DNA of 64,000 nt from Larsenimonas rhizosphaerae (GTDB lineage Bacteria; Pseudomonadota; Gammaproteobacteria; Pseudomonadales; Halomonadaceae). Under the pieces are notes generated by a model. That model had not been told where the DNA came from, ran no database searches, and was given only the letters and a program-made list of their open reading frames with translations. Position numbers and translations under genes: made by a program. The DNA lies in assembly GCF_023700005.1 (NCBI RefSeq), contig NZ_JAMLJK010000001.1:955366-1019365 (forward strand), read 5' to 3'. This document shows positions 56,924 to 64,000 of the stretch, piece by piece; positions within the stretch are counted from its first letter, which is position 1, and each line of letters begins with the position of its first letter.

Positions 56924-59349
56924 GCTTCCGGCTGAGCCAGCAGATGATGTAATCGTCGGCGCAGCGGAGCGTCAAACAGTCGCCTCCGCTGTCGCAGGGC
57001 GTCATCAAGTGCCTTACTGACCACAATGGTGTCATCGTCAGTCATGTGGATCCACTCGCCTTCGATCAGTGTGTCCAGCAGGCCGCTGAACAGGCGCTTG
57101 TCAAAGTACTCCGGAGCATTGAGCCCCTGAAGCAGCGTCAGGCGTTCGGCCAGGGCCTGGCTCTGCTGTTCAAGGGCCTGAGCGGTGTAGGTGCCCGAAG
57201 GGGAACGCAGCAGCAGTGAAACCAGAAGAAATCCACGTTCCAGGGTCGGCAGAATCATGGCGCCCAGCCAGTGAAGCTGCTCATTATCATCGGTAGCGCC
57301 ACGCTCCCACCCCCGGTCAGTAGCCTTTAAAAGCCCTAGAGCCGTCATCGCCTGCAGCAGGGTCTGGCTTTCCTCGCGGTCATCTGTTTCTTCCAGAAAG
57401 AACTCGTTATCCAGTGCAGGCCACATGGTGCCTACCAGGTCATCTATCTCGTCCAGCGTGAGTTGCCTGCGGTGGCGAAAGGCAAAGGCCAGCAGCGCCG
57501 GCCGCGCAAATAGATGCAATACGTTGTTGCGGTACCAGGTCAGTAGCGGGGCACGCCCTTCGGCGACCACGATGACCGGGCCGAGGGTCTGATCGCATCG
57601 GGCAATCATGCCCAGATCAATGGCGTGATTGATCCATTCGGAGGGAGTGCCTTCTGCGCAGCGCATCTCCGGTGTCGCCGGTGCATGTGCCTGAAGTGCA
57701 TTCAGCAGGGTGAGCTGCCGGGCAAGCAGATCTTCCTCAATGGCCATGTGCGACGTGCCCAGCAGGGCCAGTGCCACGAGATTGACGCCGTTGAGAGTGG
57801 CGGCGGCATTGATTCTAGTGGCCAGATCCTCTCCCAGCGCCGCTACCGCCTGTTTACGCCAGTGGTGGTCGGTACGTACCGGGTCGGGGAAATGCTGGTT
57901 CAGCCAGTCATCCAGCCGTAATGGTGCGCCAATATTGACGTGTACCTGGCCATAGGGCTCCCGCAGGCGTTTGAACACTTTCAGCACATCGAAGGGGGAT
58001 TCCTTTTTCTTGTGCCCGGTCGTGAGTTCGCGCTGATAGGCACCGGATTCCAGCACCTTCTCGTAACCGATATAGATGGGCACAAATGCCATCGGACGAC
58101 TGCTGTCCTTGCGCAGGAACGAGTCCAGCGTCATCGCCAGCATGCCGAGCCGGGGCGGCAGGGTGCGCCCGGTGCGCGAGCGGCCCCCTTCGATGAAGTA
58201 CTCCACCGGGTAGCCCCGGCGAATCAGCTGATGCAGGTATTCGTTGAATACGGCGCCATACAGGGCATTGCCCTTGAAGCTGCGACGCACGAAGAACGCG
58301 CCCCCCTTGCGCAGTATGCTGCCGATGACCGGCATGTTCAGATTGCGTCCGGCTGCTACCTGGGGCGTGGTCAGGCCATGGTGGTACATGACATAGGACA
58401 GCAGCAGGTAATCAATGTGGCTGCGATGACAGGGGACGTAGATCAGCTCATGAGTGCCGGCCAGTTCGCGCACGCGGGAAAGACCATGTACCTTGACCCC
58501 ATCGTAAAGGCGATTCCAGAGCCGTCCGAGCAACTGGTAAAGCAGCCAGAGGGTCTGAGGCGATGTATGCGAGGCGATCTCGCGCGCGTAACGTTGTGCC
58601 TGCTTTTCAACGTGAGGCAACTCGGCACCACTTTCTTCGGCCTGCGCGCTGATGGCCTGGCGCACCGAGGGCGTCATCAGCAGGCTGCGTACCAGGGTAC
58701 GACGATGGGAAAGATCCGGGCCCAGTACCTGCTGACGCAGTTGCTGAAACTGGTGGCGCAGCAGGCGCACGACCCGGCGTCTGGCGTGAGAGGCGCTCGG
58801 GGCAGGGGCATTCAGCAGGGCCTTGACGTCATAGGGGGTGCCGAAGCGAACATCGATATGATGGCCGTTGAACAGCAGCGTTGTCAGTCGGCGCAGCCTG
58901 CCACTCAGCGGCCAGTGATCCGCTGTCATCAACCCCCAGAGTCCGCGCGCCTCACGTCCCGGGCGTCGACCCCAGAAAAAGGCCACCGGAACGACCATGA
59001 CCGGCACATCACCCTGATGATGTTCGATGTTTTCCAGAAAGGCTTCAAAATGCGGAGAGGGCCTGTTTTGAGGTGAACGCAAGAAGGAGCGCTTCAGCTG
59101 GTGGAGCATCACGTGCCGTGGCATGTGCCCGGAGGTAGCCGGGGACGCGTCAACCGAACCAATGGCCCCCTTTCTGCAAAGAAGATGCAGTGCGAGCCGG
59201 TCGCTCAAGGCGTTATTATCAAGAACCAGAACAATGTTCGCTGTTTCGGGCAGGTTCAGTTCCGACCAGCTCGGGTCGATGGAACGAAAGCGCAGCCAGC
59301 GCGATAACAGGCTGGTCATACGGGAAAACCCGGAAAGCGATAGGGTCAT
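56908..59349 (-). CDS. plsB: glycerol-3-phosphate 1-O-acyltransferase
   Basis: Inner-membrane-associated acyltransferase of 813 residues starting phospholipid synthesis by acylating sn-glycerol 3-phosphate. The catalytic HX4D motif is VPCHRSHIDYLLLSY; GGAFFVRRSFKGN and FIEGGRSRTGR are motifs II and III. Length fits the long PlsB form. ATG 59349 has GAGG at good spacing; ATG 59319 is possible. It is divergent from the phospholipase-D type lipid synthase. Confidence 0.95.
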   Translation of the reverse strand: MTLSLSGFSRMTSLLSRWLRFRSIDPSWSELNLPETANIVLVLDNNALSDRLALHLLCRKGAIGSVDASPATSGHMPRHVMLHQLKRSFLRSPQNRPSPHFEAFLENIEHHQGDVPVMVVPVAFFWGRRPGREARGLWGLMTADHWPLSGRLRRLTTLLFNGHHIDVRFGTPYDVKALLNAPAPSASHARRRVVRLLRHQFQQLRQQVLGPDLSHRRTLVRSLLMTPSVRQAISAQAEESGAELPHVEKQAQRYAREIASHTSPQTLWLLYQLLGRLWNRLYDGVKVHGLSRVRELAGTHELIYVPCHRSHIDYLLLSYVMYHHGLTTPQVAAGRNLNMPVIGSILRKGGAFFVRRSFKGNALYGAVFNEYLHQLIRRGYPVEYFIEGGRSRTGRTLPPRLGMLAMTLDSFLRKDSSRPMAFVPIYIGYEKVLESGAYQRELTTGHKKKESPFDVLKVFKRLREPYGQVHVNIGAPLRLDDWLNQHFPDPVRTDHHWRKQAVAALGEDLATRINAAATLNGVNLVALALLGTSHMAIEEDLLARQLTLLNALQAHAPATPEMRCAEGTPSEWINHAIDLGMIARCDQTLGPVIVVAEGRAPLLTWYRNNVLHLFARPALLAFAFRHRRQLTLDEIDDLVGTMWPALDNEFFLEETDDREESQTLLQAMTALGLLKATDRGWERGATDDNEQLHWLGAMILPTLERGFLLVSLLLRSPSGTYTAQALEQQSQALAERLTLLQGLNAPEYFDKRLFSGLLDTLIEGEWIHMTDDDTIVVSKALDDALRQRRRLFDAPLRRRLHHLLAQPEAQESD

Positions 59350-59447
59350 GACAGGCCTCGACAGGGAATCAGGCGCGCAGTATAGCGGGTGAACACGATG
59401 CCTGATAAGGGAACATGGAAGGCTGAATAACAGAGGATGCAGTGATC

Positions 59448-60575
59448 ATGCGAGTGCAATGGCGCGAAGATAACCAGGTAACGTTGTTACCGGGAGCAGA
59501 AAATTATTTGCCGGCACTGTTCAAGGCGATGGATGAGGCGCAGACGTCCCTGATCATCGAGTTGTATGCCGTTGAGGATGGCGAGCTGGGCGAGCGTTTC
59601 ATCAGTACGCTTGAGCAGGCAAGGTCACGAGGGGTCAGGGTCTGGTTACTGGTGGACGCCTGTGGATCGTGGCCTCTTTCCAGGCAAAGTCGCCAGCGCA
59701 TCAAGGAGGCCGGCGTCGAGTTTCGTGAGTTCAACCCCTTGTCCTGGCGCCATCTGGGGCGGTTTATCTCCCGTGACCACCGAAAGCTTGTCATTGTCGA
59801 TGGTCGGATGGCCTTTGTCGGTGGTTTCGGCATGACCGACCTGTTCATGAATTCCTGGTTCGAGATTGCCGTCAGGGTCGAGGGGGCATGTGTCAACGAC
59901 TGGATTGCCCTGAATCGTCAGGTCTGGGATTCACGCATGACCCGCGGGCCCGGGAAGGACATGGTGTCCAGAGATGAACTGGGAGCGACCGCCGACGAGG
60001 TCAGAAAGCCGGCCGGAGAAATGGAAGGGCGTGTCATCTGGGGCAAGGGATACCGTTTCCAGAAAATTCGCCGTTCCCTTCAGACACAGATTGAACGGGC
60101 CGAGAATCAGGTCTGGATCTGTACGCCCTATTTTGTACCTACGGCCAGCCTTCGACGCCGAATGATGCGTGCGGCGCGCCGTGGCGTGGATGTTCGGGTA
60201 CTGGTGCCGGCCAAGAATCACGATCATCCAGGGGTATATTACGCCGGTCAGCGCTTTTATACGCGTCTGATGCGTGCCGGGGTCAGGATCTTCGAGTACC
60301 AGACCAGGTTCAGTCATGCCAAGTTCAGCATGTGCGATGACTGGTGCACCGTAGGCTCCTGCAACTTTGATCACTGGAGCCTGCAGTGGAACCTGGAGGC
60401 CAACCAGGAAGTGGATCACCCGGGCTTTGCCTCGGATATTGCCGATTTGTTCAATCACAACTTCGAGCAAAGCAAGGAAATTGATTTTGAACAGTGGAAG
60501 GCGCGTCCTACCGGGCAAAAGGTGCGTGAGTATATCTATGGCAAGCTCAATGCCATGATGACGCGCCTGAAATAA
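59448..60575 (+). CDS. cardiolipin synthase-like phospholipase D-family protein
   Basis: Protein of 375 residues with two HKD motifs: HRKLVIVDGRMAFVGG in the first half and SHAKFSMCDDWCTVGSCNFD in the second. This arrangement, without N-terminal membrane helices, is like ClsB, which makes cardiolipin or phosphatidylglycerol. ATG 59448 is used; a GTG at 59442 sits nearer to AGAGG. The divergent plsB supports a role in phospholipid synthesis. It ends six bases from the convergent YecA-like gene. Confidence 0.87.
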   Translation: MRVQWREDNQVTLLPGAENYLPALFKAMDEAQTSLIIELYAVEDGELGERFISTLEQARSRGVRVWLLVDACGSWPLSRQSRQRIKEAGVEFREFNPLSWRHLGRFISRDHRKLVIVDGRMAFVGGFGMTDLFMNSWFEIAVRVEGACVNDWIALNRQVWDSRMTRGPGKDMVSRDELGATADEVRKPAGEMEGRVIWGKGYRFQKIRRSLQTQIERAENQVWICTPYFVPTASLRRRMMRAARRGVDVRVLVPAKNHDHPGVYYAGQRFYTRLMRAGVRIFEYQTRFSHAKFSMCDDWCTVGSCNFDHWSLQWNLEANQEVDHPGFASDIADLFNHNFEQSKEIDFEQWKARPTGQKVREYIYGKLNAMMTRLK

Positions 60576-60581
60576 ACGCGC

Positions 60582-61250
60582 TCAGCGCCTTTTTCGGGCT
60601 TGCCCGCCTTTTCTGCCCCGGGTCTTGCCGGGCGGTTTTCCTGCAGGGCCCGATGGTGCGGCCTTTTCAACCGGAGTGCGATACAGCAGATAAAGGTCCA
60701 GCGCCAGTTCGGGCAGCTGGTTCAGCAACTGACTGGCCTCAGCCGGTGTGGCGCCCATGGCGGCCAGATCCCTGTCCTCGTCATCAAACAGGCCGGACAG
60801 GGCCATGAAAGGCAGCAGCAGGCGGGCGGCATCTTCTTCCAGTGCGCCGAACCACTGGGCTTCATCAATGAATACACCTTCCATGAAGCCACTGCACCAG
60901 TCTGCTACCGGATGCATGCGAGGGCTTTCCTCGAACTCATCATCGAAGGGCAACTCGGGCAGCGCGCCCTGTTCAAACAGTTCGATGGCATTGTCACGAA
61001 GGGACTGACACAGGCCCAGAATGCGCGTGTGCTCCTCGTCGCTCGAGAAGGCCGGTTCGCCATCGAAGACGGTCGGTATCCATACCGTAGCGCTGACCGG
61101 TGTCAGGGCGATGGCCTGGGCGACCATGAATCCATGGATGCCATAGATGTCGAGGGCTTCCTCGCTCATGGCATCATCGTCGAGAAAGGCGTCCAGCGCC
61201 TCGAGGTCCTGGTCGTCAATGAGCGGGTGCTGCTCTGGTTGCTCGTTCAT
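60582..61250 (-). CDS. UPF0149 (YecA/YgfB) family protein
   Basis: Acidic protein of 222 residues. The family pattern is LEALDAFLDDDAMSEEALDIYGIHGFMVAQAI, ADWCSGFMEGVFID, and LFMALSG-like helices. The C-terminal tail is basic (KPPGKTRGRKGGQARKRR) and lacks the CPCGSGKK zinc motif of some YecA proteins. No function is established. ATG 61250 is the start of conserved residues; the ribosome site is weak. It is divergent from the SprT-like gene. Confidence 0.85.
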   Translation of the reverse strand: MNEQPEQHPLIDDQDLEALDAFLDDDAMSEEALDIYGIHGFMVAQAIALTPVSATVWIPTVFDGEPAFSSDEEHTRILGLCQSLRDNAIELFEQGALPELPFDDEFEESPRMHPVADWCSGFMEGVFIDEAQWFGALEEDAARLLLPFMALSGLFDDEDRDLAAMGATPAEASQLLNQLPELALDLYLLYRTPVEKAAPSGPAGKPPGKTRGRKGGQARKRR

Positions 61251-61316
61251 CGTTGGGGCGTTCTCGTGACGTGAAAAGGGCACTTTATCATTGATAACCG
61301 GAACCGTGGAAAACCG

Positions 61317-61865
61317 ATGAGCGATTATCTGCAATTGCCGGATGAGCAGGCGCTTGCCCAGGCAAGCCCCGATGCACTGGCCGGCTGGCTTGGACAATGT
61401 GTGACGCGCAGTTGGCAACAGGGAGTGAGTGTCTGGCCCGGTGTGACGTGTCCGCCCTGGTGGCTTGACTTGAGAGGCCGCAGCGCCGGGCAGGCTCACT
61501 TCGGCCGGGGAGGGTTACGTTTCAACAGGGTTCTGCTGAAGGAAAATCCGGCCCTTTTTCTTTTTGATGTGGTACCGCATGAGATGGCGCACTGGTTCGT
61601 GCATGCAGTACATGAACAGGATGGGCAGCGAGTGGCTCCTCATGGTCGTCAGTGGAAACGCATGATGCAGGATGTCTTTCTTCGCGAGCCACGGGTAACG
61701 CACCATTTTGATACCACCCGTGCCAGCCCGACCCCTTATCGGTTTACCTGCCGCTGCAGTAGCCACTACCTGTCCAGAAGACGCTACCTGAACACCCAGC
61801 GCGGTGGGAGGTATCGTTGCCGGCTGTGTCAGTCGCCACTGGTATTTGCCGGCAGCCGGGTCTAG
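61317..61865 (+). CDS. SprT-family zinc metalloprotein
   Basis: Protein of 182 residues with the metalloprotease motif HEMAHWFVH and a C-terminal zinc ribbon (CRCSSHYLSRR then CRLCQSPLVF). Bacterial SprT proteins resemble the eukaryotic SPRTN protease of DNA-protein crosslink repair, but their own role is unclear. LRFNRVLLKENPALFLFDVVPHEM fits the family. It is followed by acsA after 118 bases. Confidence 0.85.
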   Translation: MSDYLQLPDEQALAQASPDALAGWLGQCVTRSWQQGVSVWPGVTCPPWWLDLRGRSAGQAHFGRGGLRFNRVLLKENPALFLFDVVPHEMAHWFVHAVHEQDGQRVAPHGRQWKRMMQDVFLREPRVTHHFDTTRASPTPYRFTCRCSSHYLSRRRYLNTQRGGRYRCRLCQSPLVFAGSRV

Positions 61866-61913
61866 CTGTCCCGGTAATGGTCAACGAAAGTCTAATGGAG
61901 TTGGCAGCCCATG

Positions 61914-61942
61914 GGCGGTCTATGCTGAGCATACGTACCGCC
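61914..61942. promoter_or_regulatory. structured inverted repeat in the acsA leader
   Basis: GGCGGT and ACCGCC enclose TATGC, TGA, GCATA. The inner part TATGCTGAGCATA is also a palindrome around one G. It lies about 40-70 bases before the acsA ATG and could be an operator or RNA hairpin. Confidence 0.45.
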
Positions 61943-61983
61943 TGTCAGGCGAACAACGATGACAATAGCAGGGAGTGGGGTCA

Positions 61984-63933
61984 ATGACTGAACACGAAGC
62001 GCGTTATCCAGTGCCTGAGCACGCCAGTGCGCGCGCCTGGGTTGACGAGGAGACCTACCGTTCCCGATATGCGCAATCCGTGGAGGATGCCGATGCATTC
62101 TGGCTCGAAGAAGCCCGTTCGCGGTTGACCTGGTTTACTGCGCCGGAGATCGGCAGCGAGAGTCGTTATACACCGTCGGATGTACAGGTTCGCTGGTTTG
62201 CCGATGGCGAGCTGAATGCCTGCTACAACTGCATTGATCGGCACCTTGAAGACAAGGCCGACAAGGTGGCAATTTATTGGGAAGGCGATAATCCCGATGA
62301 CCATCTGAGCCTGACCTTCGCCGAACTGCACGAGAAGGTATGTCGCTTTGCCAACGGACTCAAGTCCCTCGGGGTGGGCAAGGGAGATACGGTTACCCTG
62401 TACATGCCGATGATTCCCGAGGCATTGATGGGAATGCTGGCCTGCGCGCGTATTGGCGCCATTCATTCCGTGGTCTTTGGGGGGTTCTCTCCCGATGCCC
62501 TGGCCGGCCGCATTGTGGATTCCGGCTCCAGGGTTGTCATTACTGCCGATGAGTCCCTGCGTGGTGGCAAGAATATCCCGCTCAAGGAAAACGTTGATGA
62601 GGCACTGACCCGGCCCGGCACCGAGGTGGTCGAGCATGTACTGGTCGTACGTCGCACCGGAGGCAGCGTGGCGGTCAATCCCCGCGACTGCTGGTATCAC
62701 GATGTGGTGGATCCCCAGTCAAGCGAGTGCCCGCCTGAGCCCATGAACGCGGAAGACCCTCTGTTCATCCTCTATACCTCCGGGTCGACCGGAACGCCCA
62801 AGGGGTTATTGCATACCACCGGAGGATATCTGCTATATGCCGCCATGACTCATCGGGACATCTTCGATGTGCATGACGATGATGTGTACTGGTGTGCCGC
62901 CGATGTCGGCTGGATTACCGGCCACTCCTACATCGTGTATGGACCCATGGCCAATGGAGCTACCTCGGTCATTTTTGAAGGCGTGCCCAGTTATCCCAGT
63001 CACGGCCGGATTGGTGAGGTCATCGACAAGTATGGTGTGACCATCCTGTATACCTCGCCGACAGCGGTGCGTTCGCTGATGGCTCAGGGCGATGACATCA
63101 TGGCGTCCAGCACCCGTGAATCCCTGCGTGTACTGGGCTCGGTAGGTGAGCCGATCAATCCCGAGGCGTGGAACTGGTTTTATCGGGTCATCGGTAACAG
63201 TCGCTGCCCGATCATGGATACCTGGTGGCAGACAGAAACCGGTGGCATCATGATTACCCCTCTGCCGGGGGCGACCGAGCTGAAACCAGGCTCTGCCACG
63301 CGTCCTTTCTTCGGTATTCAGCCGGCTCTTTATGACAACGAAGGCCAGGAGCTCAGTGGTGAAGCCGAGGGTAATCTGGTCATCAAGGCCAGCTGGCCGG
63401 GTCAGGCTCGCACCATCTGGCAGAATCATGATCGGTTTGTGCAGACCTATTTCTCTACCTTCGATAACGTATATTTCACAGGTGACGGGTGTCGACGGGA
63501 TGAAGACGGGTATTTCTGGATTACCGGACGTATCGACGATGTCCTGAACGTATCCGGTCATCGCATGGGAACCGCTGAAATCGAATCCTCGCTGGTCGCT
63601 CATGAGGCGGTAGCCGAAGCAGCGGTGGTTGGTTTTCCTCATGAGGTGAAGGGGCAGGGGATTTATATTTATGTCACCCTGAATGAAGGCATTCAGCCGA
63701 CCGATGAGCTGCGAGCCGAACTGGTGAAATGGGTCAGGAAGGATATTGGCCCCATTGCCACGCCTGATGTCATTCAGTGGGCGCCGGGGCTGCCCAAGAC
63801 ACGGTCGGGCAAGATCATGCGTCGTATCCTGCGCAAGATTGCAGCAGACGAACTGGATGGTCTGGGAGATACCAGTACGCTGGCTGACCCCGGCGTTGTG
63901 GATGACCTGATCGAGCACCGCCAGAGCAAGTAG
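61984..63933 (+). CDS. acsA: acetyl-CoA synthetase
   Basis: AMP-forming acetate-CoA ligase of 649 residues that makes acetyl-CoA from acetate. Adenylation motifs: the P-loop [35 protein letters not shown], and [33 protein letters not shown]. The lysine subject to regulatory acetylation lies in [18 protein letters not shown] 61984 follows GGGAG; a GTG at 61975 is also in frame. It ends in a strong terminator. Confidence 0.96.
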   Translation: MTEHEARYPVPEHASARAWVDEETYRSRYAQSVEDADAFWLEEARSRLTWFTAPEIGSESRYTPSDVQVRWFADGELNACYNCIDRHLEDKADKVAIYWEGDNPDDHLSLTFAELHEKVCRFANGLKSLGVGKGDTVTLYMPMIPEALMGMLACARIGAIHSVVFGGFSPDALAGRIVDSGSRVVITADESLRGGKNIPLKENVDEALTRPGTEVVEHVLVVRRTGGSVAVNPRDCWYHDVVDPQSSECPPEPMNAEDPLFILYTSGSTGTPKGLLHTTGGYLLYAAMTHRDIFDVHDDDVYWCAADVGWITGHSYIVYGPMANGATSVIFEGVPSYPSHGRIGEVIDKYGVTILYTSPTAVRSLMAQGDDIMASSTRESLRVLGSVGEPINPEAWNWFYRVIGNSRCPIMDTWWQTETGGIMITPLPGATELKPGSATRPFFGIQPALYDNEGQELSGEAEGNLVIKASWPGQARTIWQNHDRFVQTYFSTFDNVYFTGDGCRRDEDGYFWITGRIDDVLNVSGHRMGTAEIESSLVAHEAVAEAAVVGFPHEVKGQGIYIYVTLNEGIQPTDELRAELVKWVRKDIGPIATPDVIQWAPGLPKTRSGKIMRRILRKIAADELDGLGDTSTLADPGVVDDLIEHRQSK

Positions 63934-63951
63934 CGGGTCGGTTTTCTGCAT

Positions 63952-63977
63952 AAGGCGCTCTCCCGAGCGCCTTTTTT
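63952..63977 (+). terminator. Rho-independent terminator of acsA
   Basis: Stem AAGGCGCTC/GAGCGCCTT with loop TCCC continues into six T, just after the acsA stop. Confidence 0.94.
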
Positions 63978-64000
63978 GTTGTGTGCCGGTTGTGCCTGAT

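Overview
The window is a gene-dense, GC-rich chromosomal segment of a gammaproteobacterium. The protein set suggests a halophile of the Halomonadaceae (Halomonas/Kushneria/Chromohalobacter type): many proteins are acidic, AceF has Asp/Ser-rich linkers, it encodes a cytochrome bo oxidase, and the order nadA-M48 protease-tusA-perM-bcp-dapA-bamC-MBL-purC matches the Pseudomonas arrangement as I remember it. The family assignment is inference, since no rRNA or other taxonomic marker is present. I see no insertion sequence, prophage, integrase, CRISPR array or origin. RNA genes are limited to three identical tRNA-Lys(UUU) copies.

Layout. 1-1.6 kb: end of a cyo operon (cyoB partial, cyoA) divergent from a catalase. 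3.7-8 kb: a 2-hydroxyacid dehydrogenase, an aldo/keto reductase divergent from an AraC-type regulator, and an MFS transporter. 8-10.7 kb: yejK and a solitary flagellin gene with a strong sigma-28-like promoter. 10.7-13.5 kb: yeeN-type YebC protein, then a two-gene set of an amino-acid binding protein and an AotO-like deacylase. 13.7-20.3 kb: dbpA, a DUF4385 protein, tesB divergent from tadA, and an mltF-diguanylate cyclase pair. 20.5-24.4 kb: purL. 24.5-26.6 kb: a second AraC-type regulator divergent from a zinc alcohol dehydrogenase. 26.7-32.5 kb: two small proteins, radD, scpA-scpB-rluB and the tRNA-Lys trio. 32.6-36.9 kb: a FliK-like/FlhB-tail pair, nadA and a BepA-like protease. 37-42.4 kb: tusA-perM, bcp, and dapA-bamC-MBL hydrolase-purC. 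42.4-48.4 kb: trmO, the methionine-salvage operon mtnB-mtnD-mtnC with a GNAT gene, a small membrane protein, a LysE exporter, and nadC divergent from ampD. 48.7-53.6 kb: aceE-aceF. 53.8-59.3 kb: adk, tsaB, uppP, rsmJ and convergent plsB. 59.4-63.9 kb: a phospholipase-D type lipid synthase, a YecA-like protein, a SprT-like protein and acetyl-CoA synthetase.

Most genes are core functions: purine synthesis (purL, purC), NAD synthesis (nadA, nadC), pyruvate and acetate entry to acetyl-CoA (aceEF, acsA), phospholipid synthesis (plsB, cls-like), wall recycling and lipid carrier (ampD, mltF, uppP), tRNA/rRNA modification (tadA, trmO, tsaB, rluB, rsmJ) and chromosome structure (scpAB, yejK). The more unusual parts are regulatory or orphan: the lone flagellin with its own promoter; the FliK-like/FlhB-tail pair away from other flagellar genes; two similar regulator/oxidoreductase modules; a binding protein/deacylase pair without ABC permeases; an E2 subunit with highly acidic linkers; and several strong hairpins without U-tracts or in 5' leaders.
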